Assembly: GCF_036388275.1 (NCBI RefSeq)
Contig: NZ_DASVSF010000100.1
Span: 62,001-126,000, forward strand
Length of the DNA: 64,000 nucleotides
Direction: 5' to 3'
From: Longimicrobium sp.
Lineage (GTDB): Bacteria; Gemmatimonadota; Gemmatimonadetes; Longimicrobiales; Longimicrobiaceae
Under the pieces are notes generated by a model. That model worked only from the letters and a program-made list of their open reading frames with translations, was not told the origin of the DNA and searched no databases. The translations under genes were made by a program, and so were the position numbers. This document shows positions 17,313 through 26,601 of this stretch, one piece after another; position 1 is the first letter of the stretch, and each line of letters begins with the position of its first letter.

Positions 17313-18827
17313 TCACCCGCCCACCATCTTTACCGCGCGTAGCAGCGCGCGGGCCTTGTTGAGCGTTTCGTCGTACTCGTCGGCGGGGCGCGAGTCGGCC
17401 ACGATGCCGGCTCCCGCCTGTACGTGCGCCCGGCCCCCCTGGGCCACCACGGTTCGGATGGCGATGGCGGTGTCCATCGTGCGACCGCCGTAGCCGAAGT
17501 AGCCCACGGCGCCGGCGTAGGGCCCCCGGCGGGCGGGCTCCAGCTCGTCGATGATCTCCATGGCCCTCACCTTGGGGGCGCCGGAGACGGTGCCCGCGGG
17601 AAAGGACGCGCGGAACACGTCCATGGCCGACATCCCCTCGCGCAGCTCGCCTTCGACGGTGGAGACCATGTGCAGCACGTGCGAGTACTTTTCGATGGCC
17701 ATGCGCTGCGGCACCTTCACCGTTCCCCAGCGGGCCACCCGCCCCACGTCGTTGCGCCCCAGGTCCAGCAACATCAGGTGCTCGGCCACCTCCTTGGGGT
17801 CTGCCAGGAGGCTGGCGGCCAGCCGCTCGTCCTCGGCGGCGTCGGCGCCGCGGCGGCGGGTGCCCGCGATGGGGCGCACCGTCACCTTTCCGTCTTCCAG
17901 CCGCACCATCACCTCGGGTGACGAGCCGATCAACCGCGTTCCGTCCAGGTCCAGGTAGAACAGGTACGGCGACGGGTTCAGCGTGCGCAGGGCGCGGTAC
18001 AGGTCGAAGGGCTCGGCCGTGAGCGGCACCGTCAGCCGCTGCGAAAGCACCACCTGGAAGGCGTCGCCGGCGCGGATGTACTCCTGCACGCGCCGCACAC
18101 CGTCTTCGTACCGCTGGCGGCTGCTGGTGCTTTCGAAGTCGGGGTCCGCCTCGCCGCCGGGGTCGCCCAGGGCCAGCGGGGCGGGCCCGGGCGACTCGCG
18201 CAGCCGGGCGATCAGCCCGTCGATCTCCAGGGCCGCGGAATGATAGCGCTGCTCCATCTCGGCTCGTGACAAGCCTTCCACCTGCACCGCCACAACCGCG
18301 CGCGCGCGGTTGAAAAGGTTGTCGATGACGATCGTCGTCCCCGTGAGCATGAACACGGCGTCCGGCAGGTCCAGCCCCTCGGCCGGCGCGTCGGGAAGGC
18401 GCTCGATCAGCCGCACGGTGTCGTAGCCGAAGTAGCCCACCGCGCCGCCCCAGAAGCGGGGGAGCCCGGGCACCTCCGCGGGGCGGAACGACGTCAGGAG
18501 GCGGTCGAAGTCGCCGAGCGGGTCGTCGCTTTCACCTTCGTCCACCCATCCGCCCGCGGGCGTCCAGGTATCCACCCGCCGCCCCCGCAGGCGCCAGGCG
18601 GAGCGCGGCTCGCTCCCCAGCAGGGTGTAGCGCGCCCACCGCTCGCCGCCGACCACGGATTCCAGCAGGAACCCGAAGGGCGGCCGCGCCAGCTTGTGGA
18701 AGGCGGAAACCGCCGTGTCGGTGTCGAACAGGAACTCGCGCCACACCGGCACCACGGTGGCGCCTTCGGCCAGGTCCAGGAACTCGGCGAGGGCGGGCGA
18801 GGGGGGCGCTGCAGTCACGAGAGTCAC
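17313..18827 (-). CDS. trpE: Anthranilate synthase component I
   Basis: A 504-residue chorismate-utilising enzyme that makes anthranilate for tryptophan with ammonia from TrpG. The N-terminal tryptophan-feedback motif is FLLESVVGGERWARYTLLG. Catalytic-domain motifs include AFQVVLSQR, LIGSSPEVMVR, PIAGTRRRG, DLGRNDVGRVARWGTVKV, PAGTVSGAPKVRAMEII and RGPYAGAVGYFGYGG. The LLES and GTRRRG pattern favours TrpE over PabB. Start is GTG 18827, with GTG 18818 as an alternative. It lies 27 bases after sbcC; no trpG, trpD or other trp gene is nearby, so trpE is separated from the rest of its pathway. Confidence 0.92.
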   Translation of the reverse strand: MTLVTAAPPSPALAEFLDLAEGATVVPVWREFLFDTDTAVSAFHKLARPPFGFLLESVVGGERWARYTLLGSEPRSAWRLRGRRVDTWTPAGGWVDEGESDDPLGDFDRLLTSFRPAEVPGLPRFWGGAVGYFGYDTVRLIERLPDAPAEGLDLPDAVFMLTGTTIVIDNLFNRARAVVAVQVEGLSRAEMEQRYHSAALEIDGLIARLRESPGPAPLALGDPGGEADPDFESTSSRQRYEDGVRRVQEYIRAGDAFQVVLSQRLTVPLTAEPFDLYRALRTLNPSPYLFYLDLDGTRLIGSSPEVMVRLEDGKVTVRPIAGTRRRGADAAEDERLAASLLADPKEVAEHLMLLDLGRNDVGRVARWGTVKVPQRMAIEKYSHVLHMVSTVEGELREGMSAMDVFRASFPAGTVSGAPKVRAMEIIDELEPARRGPYAGAVGYFGYGGRTMDTAIAIRTVVAQGGRAHVQAGAGIVADSRPADEYDETLNKARALLRAVKMVGG

Positions 18828-18854
18828 GGATGAGGATCGGAAAGAAGGGCGGTG

Positions 18855-21296
18855 TCAGTCGGCGGCGAGGGGGGCTTCGAAGTCGTCGCCGCCGGTGACG
18901 TTTTCTTCGCGGAGCACCGAGGTGCCCGCGCGCTCGTCGTATTCCACGCGCAGCACCTGGTCCAGGCTTTCGCGGATCCCCTCGATGTGGGTGATCAGGA
19001 TCACCTGCTCGAAACGGTCTTCCAGGTGGTGGAGCAGCTGCACGACGTTGTCGCGGCGCGCCACGTCGAGCGACCCGAACACCTCGTCCAGGATCAGCAG
19101 CGACAGCGGGTGCCCCGCCCGCTCGGCGATCATCTGCGAGAGCGAAAGGCGCAGCACCAGGTTGGCGATGTCTTCTTCGCCGCCGGAGATCACCGGCTTT
19201 TCCTCGCCCTCGTCCATCACCATCAGGTTGTACGACTCGTCGATTTCCATCGACGTGTACCGCCCGTCGGTCAGCTGCGAGAGGAAGGCGGAGGCGATCT
19301 CCGACAATTCCGGGCGCACCTGGTCGTTCAATTCCTGGCGCAGCTCGCTGTACGCGAGGTCGAGCTCGTCGTGGTAGCGAAGCTCGGCTTCCTGCGCCTC
19401 GACTGCCTTCACACGCTGCTGGTACAGCGCCTCGGCGCGGGTGGCGGTCTGCAGCGCCTGCTCGGCGGTGTTCAGGTCGCCCGTGGCCCGGGCCACGCGC
19501 AGGTCGGCGGCGCGCACGCCCTCGTCCAGGCGCTTGTGCTCGGCGCGCACCGCCTCGAACGCTTCTTCGCTGAACCCCAGGCCATCGCGCTCGGCCGTGG
19601 CGGCGCCGGCCTGCTCCAACGCCGCGGCTTCGCGGGCGCGGGCCTGCGACTGCGCCAGCTCCCAGTCAGCCCCGCGGGCGGCCGTCTCTTCCAGGCGGGC
19701 CGCGCGCTTTTCCAGCTCGCGCAACTCGGCGAGGCGCTTTTCGGCCTTGCGGTGCTCCGCGGCGTCGTAGCCGGAGGGGAGCGCGTCCAACTCGCCCTGC
19801 AGCTCGCCGCGCCGCGCCTGGCGCTGGGCTAGGTCCGCCGTCAGCTGCTCCAGCTCCTGCAGCGCGCCCTGGCAGCGGGTGAGCTTGCGCGACCGGTCTT
19901 CCACCGCTTCCACCAACTGCGGAAGCAGCTTTTCCAGCTCCACGACGTCGTCGGGCTTGGCCTCCAGCTGCTCGTATCGCTTGGCCCGCCACTTTCCGTC
20001 CTGCACCAGCATCCGCCACTGGTCTTCCAGCTCTTCCAGCGTGCGCTCGTAGTCGTTTCCGAGCGGGCGCCCGCAGGTGGGGCAGATGCCTTCCGCCCCC
20101 AGTGCGCGGATCTGGGTGATCTGGTCCTTGAGCTCGGTGCCGCGCTCGCGGTAGGTGGACAGCTGCGTGAACGCGTCCTGCTTGTCGGCCAGCCAGGTGG
20201 ACTTCTTTTCGTCCAGCGTGGCGGCGACGGCTTCGCGCTGGGTGCGCAGCTGCTCCAGCTCGGCCGCGTACTTCTTTTCCAGCTCCGGGGCCGTGGCCAC
20301 CTTTTCCAGCCGCTCGCGCGCACGCACCAGCTCGGCGTCCAGGTCCGCCACCTGCCGCACGAGCGCCTTGCGGCGCTCGTCCTGGCGCGCCAGCTCGCTG
20401 AGGCGCGTGCACTGGTCGGTGACGGTGGGAAGGTGCGCGAGCTTTTCGCGCAGGGGGGCCAGCGCGGCCTCGGCCTCGGCGACGGCTTCCAGCTCCGACG
20501 CCGCCCGGTTCAGCTCGCGGCGCGCGGCCTCGCGGTCGCGCTCGGCCTGGGCGACCGCGTGGGTGAGCTCGCGGTATCGCTCGCGGGCCTTCTGCGCGTC
20601 TTCCCACCGCGGCGTAATCTCCTTCAGCGCGGCGGCGGCATCTTCCGCCGCGCGGATGGACGCTTTCCGCGCCTCGACCGCCTCGGCCACGCCCTTTTCG
20701 GCCGCCACGCGCGCGGCCGCGATCTCTTCCGGGTCGCCCAGCGTGGCCCGCAGCCCGCGGATTTCGCTACGCAGCTCGGTCTTGCGCCCCTTCACCAGGT
20801 CCTGCGCCCGCCGCAGCCGCTCGTAGCCCAGCACCTGGCTGAGGAAGCGGCCGCGGTCCGCGGGCCCCATGGTGGCCAGGAACGCCAGCTCCTTCTGCCC
20901 GGTGAAGTAGGTGTTGAAGAACTCCTCGCGCGTCATCCCCACGCGCTGCTGCAGGTACGCCGTCGCCCCGCCGACGGTGGACGCCACGGGCGAGGCACCG
21001 CCGTCCAGGTACACCTCGGCGGTGGTGAGCGTGCGGATCACCCGGAACTCGTGCGCGCCCAAGCCGAAGGCTAGGTCCACCTCCACGCGCGAGCGTGCCC
21101 CCGCGCGCGCGAACTTGATGGTGTCGTTGGTCCCCCGCGCCGCCGCGGCGCCGTAGATGGCCCAGGCGATGCCCTCGAGGATGGTGGACTTGCCCGCGCC
21201 GTTGGGCCCGATGATGCCCGTGAGCCCGGAGCGGAAGGTGATCTCGGTGTGCGCGTGCTGGCGGAAGTTGCGCATGGACAGGGAGCGGAGGCGCAT
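18855..21296 (-). CDS. sbcC: SbcC/Rad50-type DNA repair ATPase
   Basis: An 813-residue SMC-like ATPase that forms the SbcCD nuclease with SbcD, opening hairpins and processing double-strand breaks. Walker A GPNGAGKST is at residues 30-38. Two long coiled coils flank a zinc hook (CPTCGRPLG near residue 402). The C-terminal lobe has the ABC signature LSLSQM, Walker B LLILDEVFGSLD and the switch His in ILITHIEG. It is shorter than E. coli SbcC (about 1050) because the coils are short. Only three bases separate it from sbcD. Confidence 0.92.
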   Translation of the reverse strand: MRLRSLSMRNFRQHAHTEITFRSGLTGIIGPNGAGKSTILEGIAWAIYGAAAARGTNDTIKFARAGARSRVEVDLAFGLGAHEFRVIRTLTTAEVYLDGGASPVASTVGGATAYLQQRVGMTREEFFNTYFTGQKELAFLATMGPADRGRFLSQVLGYERLRRAQDLVKGRKTELRSEIRGLRATLGDPEEIAAARVAAEKGVAEAVEARKASIRAAEDAAAALKEITPRWEDAQKARERYRELTHAVAQAERDREAARRELNRAASELEAVAEAEAALAPLREKLAHLPTVTDQCTRLSELARQDERRKALVRQVADLDAELVRARERLEKVATAPELEKKYAAELEQLRTQREAVAATLDEKKSTWLADKQDAFTQLSTYRERGTELKDQITQIRALGAEGICPTCGRPLGNDYERTLEELEDQWRMLVQDGKWRAKRYEQLEAKPDDVVELEKLLPQLVEAVEDRSRKLTRCQGALQELEQLTADLAQRQARRGELQGELDALPSGYDAAEHRKAEKRLAELRELEKRAARLEETAARGADWELAQSQARAREAAALEQAGAATAERDGLGFSEEAFEAVRAEHKRLDEGVRAADLRVARATGDLNTAEQALQTATRAEALYQQRVKAVEAQEAELRYHDELDLAYSELRQELNDQVRPELSEIASAFLSQLTDGRYTSMEIDESYNLMVMDEGEEKPVISGGEEDIANLVLRLSLSQMIAERAGHPLSLLILDEVFGSLDVARRDNVVQLLHHLEDRFEQVILITHIEGIRESLDQVLRVEYDERAGTSVLREENVTGGDDFEAPLAAD

Positions 21297-21299
21297 GGC

Positions 21300-22454
21300 T
21301 CAGCCCTCCCCGGTGCGCTCGACGTACGTCTTGCCCAGTTCCACCAGGTGGTCGCGCTCGCAGCGGTCGTCGCGCAGCACCCAGTCCTTGCGGATGAAGC
21401 TTTCCACCTGCTCCTGCAGCGTCTGGCGGCGGACGGGCGCACCGGAGGCGGCGCGGCGGCGGATTTCGGGCGGGCGCGCGTCCAGGTGAAAGTGCAGCGC
21501 CTCGGCCTTCCACTCGCGGATCTGCTTGTGGTTCAGCTCGCGGATGCAGGGCCGCTGCACGTCGGTGACCACCATGCGGACGATCTTGCCCTTGATGCCC
21601 TCGGGCACCTTTTCGACCAGCGCGCGGATGCGGGCATCCACCTCGGCCGGGCCCAACCCGCGCGCCTCCACCCACGGAAGGTCCACCACCGTGCGGGTGC
21701 GGAGGGGCTGGAAGTCGGCCCTGCGCGTTTCGGTGTCGTACAGCAGGAAGCCCTTGTCTTCCTTCTCCATCCAGATGTTGGTGGAGGTGCGCTCGATGCC
21801 GCCGGCGTACCACATGTTGGGCGCCATCTCGGTGGCGATGTGGTAGTGGCCCAGCGCCACGTAGTTCCACCGCTCCGGGCCAATGTCGGTGTTCTCGACG
21901 ATGGCGCCGCCGTATTCCGAGACGTAGCGCAGCTTCTGCTCGGCCGCGGCGCCGCCGATGGTGCCGTGCAGCATCAGCAGGTTGTATTTGACCGCGGGGT
22001 CCGGCTCCAGGCGCGCCTGCTCGCCCGCGAACAGCGCCACGTGCGGAAGGCAGAGGATGGAGGTGTCCAGCTGGGGAAGATGCACCGTGCGGCTTTCGTC
22101 GCACGCCACCCGCACGCCGTCGATCTCGCGGAACAAGTTGAGGATGTTGCCCGTGTCGGCCGAGCGCGGAGAGTCGTGGTTGCCCGCGATCATCACCACC
22201 GGCGTGTCCGGAAGCTCCTCGGAAAGGCGGCAGAACTGCCGGAAGGCCTCGGCGATGGAGGTGTTGGAGGGGCGGACGGTGTGGAACACGTCGCCAGCCA
22301 CCAGCACCAGGTCCGGGCGCAGCTCCACCACGCGGGCGACGGCCTGGCGAAAGGCGTCGGCCACGTCGGCTTCGCGCGCGTTGGCCCCGCGCTGCGTGAC
22401 GCGGTGGTAGGCGCGGAAGCCCAGGTGAAGGTCGGCGAGGTGGGCGATTCTCAC
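21300..22454 (-). CDS. sbcD: SbcD/Mre11-type nuclease
   Basis: A 384-residue metallophosphoesterase, the nuclease half of SbcCD. All metal-binding motifs are present in order: HLADLHLG, VLVAGDVFH, IAGNHDSPRS, LMLHGTIGG and ALGHYH. The C-terminal region carries the capping and Rad50-binding part. The start is GTG 22454 (no good ATG keeps the first strand HLADLH). It is followed directly by sbcC. Upstream, 22455-22851 holds no gene, only GC hairpin repeats. Confidence 0.92.
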   Translation of the reverse strand: MRIAHLADLHLGFRAYHRVTQRGANAREADVADAFRQAVARVVELRPDLVLVAGDVFHTVRPSNTSIAEAFRQFCRLSEELPDTPVVMIAGNHDSPRSADTGNILNLFREIDGVRVACDESRTVHLPQLDTSILCLPHVALFAGEQARLEPDPAVKYNLLMLHGTIGGAAAEQKLRYVSEYGGAIVENTDIGPERWNYVALGHYHIATEMAPNMWYAGGIERTSTNIWMEKEDKGFLLYDTETRRADFQPLRTRTVVDLPWVEARGLGPAEVDARIRALVEKVPEGIKGKIVRMVVTDVQRPCIRELNHKQIREWKAEALHFHLDARPPEIRRRAASGAPVRRQTLQEQVESFIRKDWVLRDDRCERDHLVELGKTYVERTGEG

Positions 22455-22489
22455 TGTGGTTCGGTTCTATTGATGCTGATCGTGTGATG

Positions 22490-22815
22490 CCGGGGCCCTC
22501 CCCCGGCCCCTCCCCCGCAAACTGCGCCGGGAGAGGGGGGAACTTCGGTCGGGGCGCGACGGGATGCCTCGCATGCCTCGGGAGGCCCCTCTCCCGGCCT
22601 CTCCCCCGCAAACTGCGCGGGAGAGAGGAGAATTCGCACCGGATGGGCCGCCTGCCGGTGAATGCCTTGGGAGCCCCCTCCCCCCGGCCCCCGTCCCCCG
22701 CTGCGCAGGGGAGGGGGAGACCTGAACTGCGCTTCGGTCGGCCCCGCGCTCCCGACCGGCTCCCTTCCCCCGCGCAGTTTGCGGGGGAAGGGCTGGGGAT
22801 GGGGGGCGCCGGCCG
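22490..22815. repeat. Cluster of four GC-rich hairpin repeats
   Basis: The 400-base gap between metH and sbcD holds four related elements. The last (about 22758-22814) has stem arms CCTTCCCCCGC / GCGGGGGAAGG around the loop GCAGTTT and the tail GGGGATGGGGGGCGCCGG. The first two (about 22509-22540 and 22597-22627) are the same type inverted (loop AAACTGC). The third (about 22676-22720) is a diverged form. The same family recurs at 47757-48428 and 54637-55033. It could stop transcription between metH and sbcDC. Confidence 0.8.
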
Positions 22816-22851
22816 TGCGCCGAACCTGCCCCCGCCACCGACTCCCGTCCC

Positions 22852-25800
22852 TCAGGTGCTGAAGTACTTCGCCGCCGGGTGGTGCACCACCAGCGCGGCG
22901 GTGGACTGCTCCGGGTCCAGCTGGAACCCGGCCGTCAGCCCCACGCCGATCGTTTCCTTCACCGGCAGCAGGCGGAACAGCACCTCGTGCTGCTCCACGT
23001 CGGGGCACGCGGGGTAGCCCCACGAGTACCGGAGCCCCCGGCTTCCCTCCATCCCCAGCTCCTGCCGCACCAGGCGGTTCACGTACTCGGCCGTGCCCTC
23101 GGCCGTCTGCACGCTGAAGCCGTGCAGGAAGTAGCCCTCGCTGTAGTCGCCGCCCTGCGTGCGGCGCTCGATGAACTCGGCGGCCTTGTCGCCGCTGGTC
23201 ACCACCTGCAGCGGCAGCACGTCCTTGGGGGCCTCGCCGTTCAGCGGGCGGAAGTAGTCGGCCAGGCACAGCTGCTCGCGGTCGTCCTGCCGCGGAAACG
23301 AGAAGCGCCCGATCTCCTTCGCCTTGTCCGCCGGGTCGAACACCACCACGTCGTTGCCGTCGCGCCCCGCCGGGAAGTAGCCGTAGATGGCCCGCGGCCG
23401 CAGCCACCCCTGCGTGCGCGCCTCGCGGGTGTAGCGCGCCAGGCGCGGCTCGAAATCGTCCTTCACCACGCGGTCCCACTCGTCGCCCTTCAGGTTGCGG
23501 GCGCCCCACTGCATGCGGTACAGCGTGTTCCGGTCGATGCACTCCACCACGTCGTCCACGGGGATCTTGTCGAGCACCTTCCATCCCCAGAACGGCGGCG
23601 CCGGCACGTCGGCCGCGGGGAGCGCGTTCTCGCGGCTGGCGGGGCGCTGGTCCTTCGCCGAGGCCTTGCGCTCCTCGTACTCGCGCTGGCGCCGCACCAT
23701 CTCCTCGTTGTGCGCGCTGACGAACTCCCGCCCGTCTTCCGCCATCAGGCGGTCCATCGTCGCCAGCCCCTCGAAGGCGTCCTTGCAGTAGAACATCCCC
23801 GACGCGTACGGCTGCTCGCCGATGAGCGACGCGCTGCGCACGAAGCTGGGGTTGATGGCCGCGCCGCCCACCAGCAGCGGGTAGCTCAAGCCACGCTTCG
23901 AGAGCTCCTGCGCGGCCAGCGGCATCTGCTTGGAGGTCGACACCAGCAGCGCGGACAGGCCGATGGCGTCGGCGCCCACCTCCTGCGCCTTTTCGATGAT
24001 GGTGTTCACCGGCACCTGCTTGCCCAGGTCGAACACCGTGTAGCCGTTGTTCGTCAAGATGGTGTTCACCAGCGACTTGCCGATGTCGTGCACGTCGCCG
24101 TACACCGTCGCCAGCACCACCTTGCCCTTGGTCTGCCCCTCGGCCTTTTCCAGGTAGTTCTCCAGCCGCGCCACAGCCTTCTTCATCACCTCGGCGCTCT
24201 GCAGAACGAAGGGCAGGATCAGCTCGCCCGCGCCGAACTTGTCGCCCACTTCCTTCATCGCGGGGAGGAGGACGTCGTTCAGCACGGGAACAGCGCCCAG
24301 CTTCTCGACCGCGCGATCGATCCAGTCTTCTACGCCTTCCTTCTTGCGGTGCAGGATCTTCCAGTGCAGCGCCTCTTCCGGCGTCATCTCCAGCGTAGGA
24401 TCGCCCACCGCTTCCGTCTCCGCCGACTTCCCCTCGTAGAAGTTGATGAAGTCGGCCAGCGGGTCCTTGCCCTCGGCGCGCCGGTCGAAGATCAGGTCGT
24501 CGGCCAGCTGGCGCTCTTCGGGATTGATCTCGAAGTACGGCTTTACGTGCGCCGGGTTGATGATGGCCGTGTCCAGCCCCGCCTGCACGCAGTGGTGAAG
24601 GAACACGGAGTTCAGCACCGCGCGCGCGTGCGGCGCCAGCCCGAAGCTGACGTTGGAAACGCCCAGCGTGGTCAGCACCCCCGGAAGCTCGCGCTTGATG
24701 GCGCGGATCCCCTCGATGGTTTCCACGGCCGACCGGCGGAACTCCTCGTCGCCCGTCGCCAGGGTGAAGGTCAGCGCGTCGAAGATCAGCGCGTCGGCCG
24801 GCAGCCCGAACTCGCCCGTGGCGATGTCGTACATCTTGCGGGCGGCCTGCAGCTTGTGCTCGGCCGTCTTGGCCATGCCGCCCAGGTCGCGGTCGATGGT
24901 CAGCGCGATCACCGCCGCCCCGTGCGCCGCCACCAGGGGAAGCACCGCGTCGATGCGCTCGCGCCCGTTCTCCAGGTTGATGGAGTTGACCACGGCGCGC
25001 CCGGGCGACTGCTCCAGCGCGGTGCGGATGACGTCGGCCTCGGTGCTGTCGATGCACAGCGGCGCCTCGACCCCCTGCGACAGCAGCTTGACGATGCTGC
25101 GCATCTGGTCGCCCTCGTCCTGCCGCTCCGTCAGCGCCACGCACACGTCCAGCACGTGCGCGCCGTTCTCCGTCTGCTCGCGCGCCACGTCCAGAATGCC
25201 GTCGTAGTCGTCGCTCAGCAGCAGCCGCTTGACCTTGCGCGACCCCTGCGAGTTCACCCGCTCGCCGATCATCGTGGGCGCGGGCACCTGCACCAGGTCC
25301 ATGGCGCGGATGCCGGACGACAGCCGCGGCACGTACTCCACTTCGTGGCGCTTGGGCTTTACGTCGCGGATGCGCTCCACCAGCTGGCGGATGTGGTCCG
25401 GCGTCGTCCCGCAGCACCCGCCGACGATGCGTACGCCGTGCTCGCCGATGAACTCCGCCATCTGCTCGGCGAAGGGCTGCGCCTGCAGCGGATAGACCGC
25501 GCAGCCGCCCTCGTTGTGCGGGATGCCGGCGTTGGGGATGCAGGAGATGGGCAGCCGCGAGTTCTCGCCCAGGTAGCGGATGGCCTGCCGCATGTGCTCG
25601 GGCCCCGTCGAGCAGTTGAGGCCGATGACGTCGGCCCGCAGCGACTCCAGCGTCACCATGGCGGCGGCGATGTCGGTGCCCAGCAGCATGCGGCCGGAGG
25701 TGTCCAGCGTCACCTGAACCTGCAGGGCGACCGGGCGGTCCGCCTGGGCGATGGCGGCGCGGCAGCCGAAGACGGCGGCCTTCACCTCCAAAATGTCCTG

Positions 25801-26331
25801 CGACGTCTCGATCAGCAGCACGTCCACGCCGCCCTCGATGAGCGCGGCGGCCTGCTCCTGGAAAACGGGCACCAGCTCGGCGAAGGTGATGTTGCCCAGC
25901 GTGGGGTCACTCGCGGAGGGCAGAAACCCCGACGGGCCGATGGAGCCGGCCACGAAGCGCGGGCGCCCGGTCTCCGCCGCAAACCGGTCGGCGACGGAGC
26001 GGGCCAGCCCGGCGGCCGCCACGTTGATTTCGCGCACCTGGTCCTGAAGCCCGTACTCGCGCAGGGTCAGCCGGTTGCTGCGGAAGGTATCCGTCTCCAG
26101 CACGTCGCTTCCCGCCTCCAGGAACGACGCGTGGATCTCGCCCACCACGTCCGGCCGGGTGATCACCAGGTAGTCGTTGCACCCCTCCAGCGCCTGCCCG
26201 CCGAAATCCTCCGGCGTCAGGTCGTAGCCCTGGATGCTGGTGCCCATGGCGCCGTCGAACACCAGGACGCGTTCGTCGAGGGCGGCAAGGTAAGGCGAGC
26301 GGCTGCTGTCCATCGATCCAATTCCGTGCAT
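22852..26331 (-). CDS. metH: Cobalamin-dependent methionine synthase
   Basis: Full-length MetH (1159 residues from ATG 26331). It transfers methyl from methyltetrahydrofolate through cobalamin to homocysteine. Domains in order: homocysteine/zinc domain with GLNCSTGP and GGCCGTTPDH, pterin-binding domain (TMIGERVNSQGSRK, LDVCVA, then SINLENG and NVSFGL), a cap helix bundle, cobalamin domain with DVHDIGK (axial His748) and GLSALLVSTSKQMP, and the reactivation domain that binds AdoMet (GLRYSWGYPACPD). ATG 26313 (MDSSRS) is an equally good start, with GGA upstream. A terminator-like hairpin sits directly in front of the start. Confidence 0.95.
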   Translation of the reverse strand: MHGIGSMDSSRSPYLAALDERVLVFDGAMGTSIQGYDLTPEDFGGQALEGCNDYLVITRPDVVGEIHASFLEAGSDVLETDTFRSNRLTLREYGLQDQVREINVAAAGLARSVADRFAAETGRPRFVAGSIGPSGFLPSASDPTLGNITFAELVPVFQEQAAALIEGGVDVLLIETSQDILEVKAAVFGCRAAIAQADRPVALQVQVTLDTSGRMLLGTDIAAAMVTLESLRADVIGLNCSTGPEHMRQAIRYLGENSRLPISCIPNAGIPHNEGGCAVYPLQAQPFAEQMAEFIGEHGVRIVGGCCGTTPDHIRQLVERIRDVKPKRHEVEYVPRLSSGIRAMDLVQVPAPTMIGERVNSQGSRKVKRLLLSDDYDGILDVAREQTENGAHVLDVCVALTERQDEGDQMRSIVKLLSQGVEAPLCIDSTEADVIRTALEQSPGRAVVNSINLENGRERIDAVLPLVAAHGAAVIALTIDRDLGGMAKTAEHKLQAARKMYDIATGEFGLPADALIFDALTFTLATGDEEFRRSAVETIEGIRAIKRELPGVLTTLGVSNVSFGLAPHARAVLNSVFLHHCVQAGLDTAIINPAHVKPYFEINPEERQLADDLIFDRRAEGKDPLADFINFYEGKSAETEAVGDPTLEMTPEEALHWKILHRKKEGVEDWIDRAVEKLGAVPVLNDVLLPAMKEVGDKFGAGELILPFVLQSAEVMKKAVARLENYLEKAEGQTKGKVVLATVYGDVHDIGKSLVNTILTNNGYTVFDLGKQVPVNTIIEKAQEVGADAIGLSALLVSTSKQMPLAAQELSKRGLSYPLLVGGAAINPSFVRSASLIGEQPYASGMFYCKDAFEGLATMDRLMAEDGREFVSAHNEEMVRRQREYEERKASAKDQRPASRENALPAADVPAPPFWGWKVLDKIPVDDVVECIDRNTLYRMQWGARNLKGDEWDRVVKDDFEPRLARYTREARTQGWLRPRAIYGYFPAGRDGNDVVVFDPADKAKEIGRFSFPRQDDREQLCLADYFRPLNGEAPKDVLPLQVVTSGDKAAEFIERRTQGGDYSEGYFLHGFSVQTAEGTAEYVNRLVRQELGMEGSRGLRYSWGYPACPDVEQHEVLFRLLPVKETIGVGLTAGFQLDPEQSTAALVVHHPAAKYFST

Positions 26332-26336
26332 GACAG

Positions 26337-26367
26337 AAAAACCCCGCGGCTCGTGGTGAGTGCGGGG
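26337..26367 (-). terminator. Intrinsic-terminator-like hairpin in the metH leader (possible attenuator)
   Basis: On the minus strand GCCCCGC pairs with GCGGGG (26367-26362 with 26347-26342), with an inner CTC/GAG pairing. It is followed by UUUUU (26341-26337), ending six bases before ATG 26331. No gene lies upstream on this strand, so it would act on metH itself. A weak promoter candidate (TTGCGT, 17 bases, CTAAAG, near 26437-26410) lies upstream. I do not recognise a SAM, SAH or cobalamin riboswitch core in the leader. The remainder of 26368-26601 is the divergent spacer. Confidence 0.5.
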
Positions 26368-26601
26368 CGAAATCGCGTCGGACCGGCTGTGTCCTCCGAT
26401 CCATCCCGACTCTTTAGCGTTTTTTTAACGTGGTACGCAAGCGGTCGCGCAAATCCATCCACGGCACGTATCTCACGTGCAAGGGCCAATCTACGGCGTG
26501 CGGGGGCGTCGGCGCAAGGGCTGGGCTGCGCAGCCTTGCGCGGCGGGCAACGCCGGACGACTTTGCCGGGGAGCATCCACTTCCACCGAACGACGGATCG
26601 A

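Noticed and set aside
22879..26601. Long plus-strand frame opposite metH running into the PPDK-like gene
   Set aside because: The part before 26602 mirrors metH; only the sequence from the ATG at 26602 shows protein-like composition and domain similarity.
26368..26601. SAM, SAH or cobalamin riboswitch upstream of metH
   Set aside because: None of the conserved cores I know could be found in the leader; only a terminator-like hairpin is supported.
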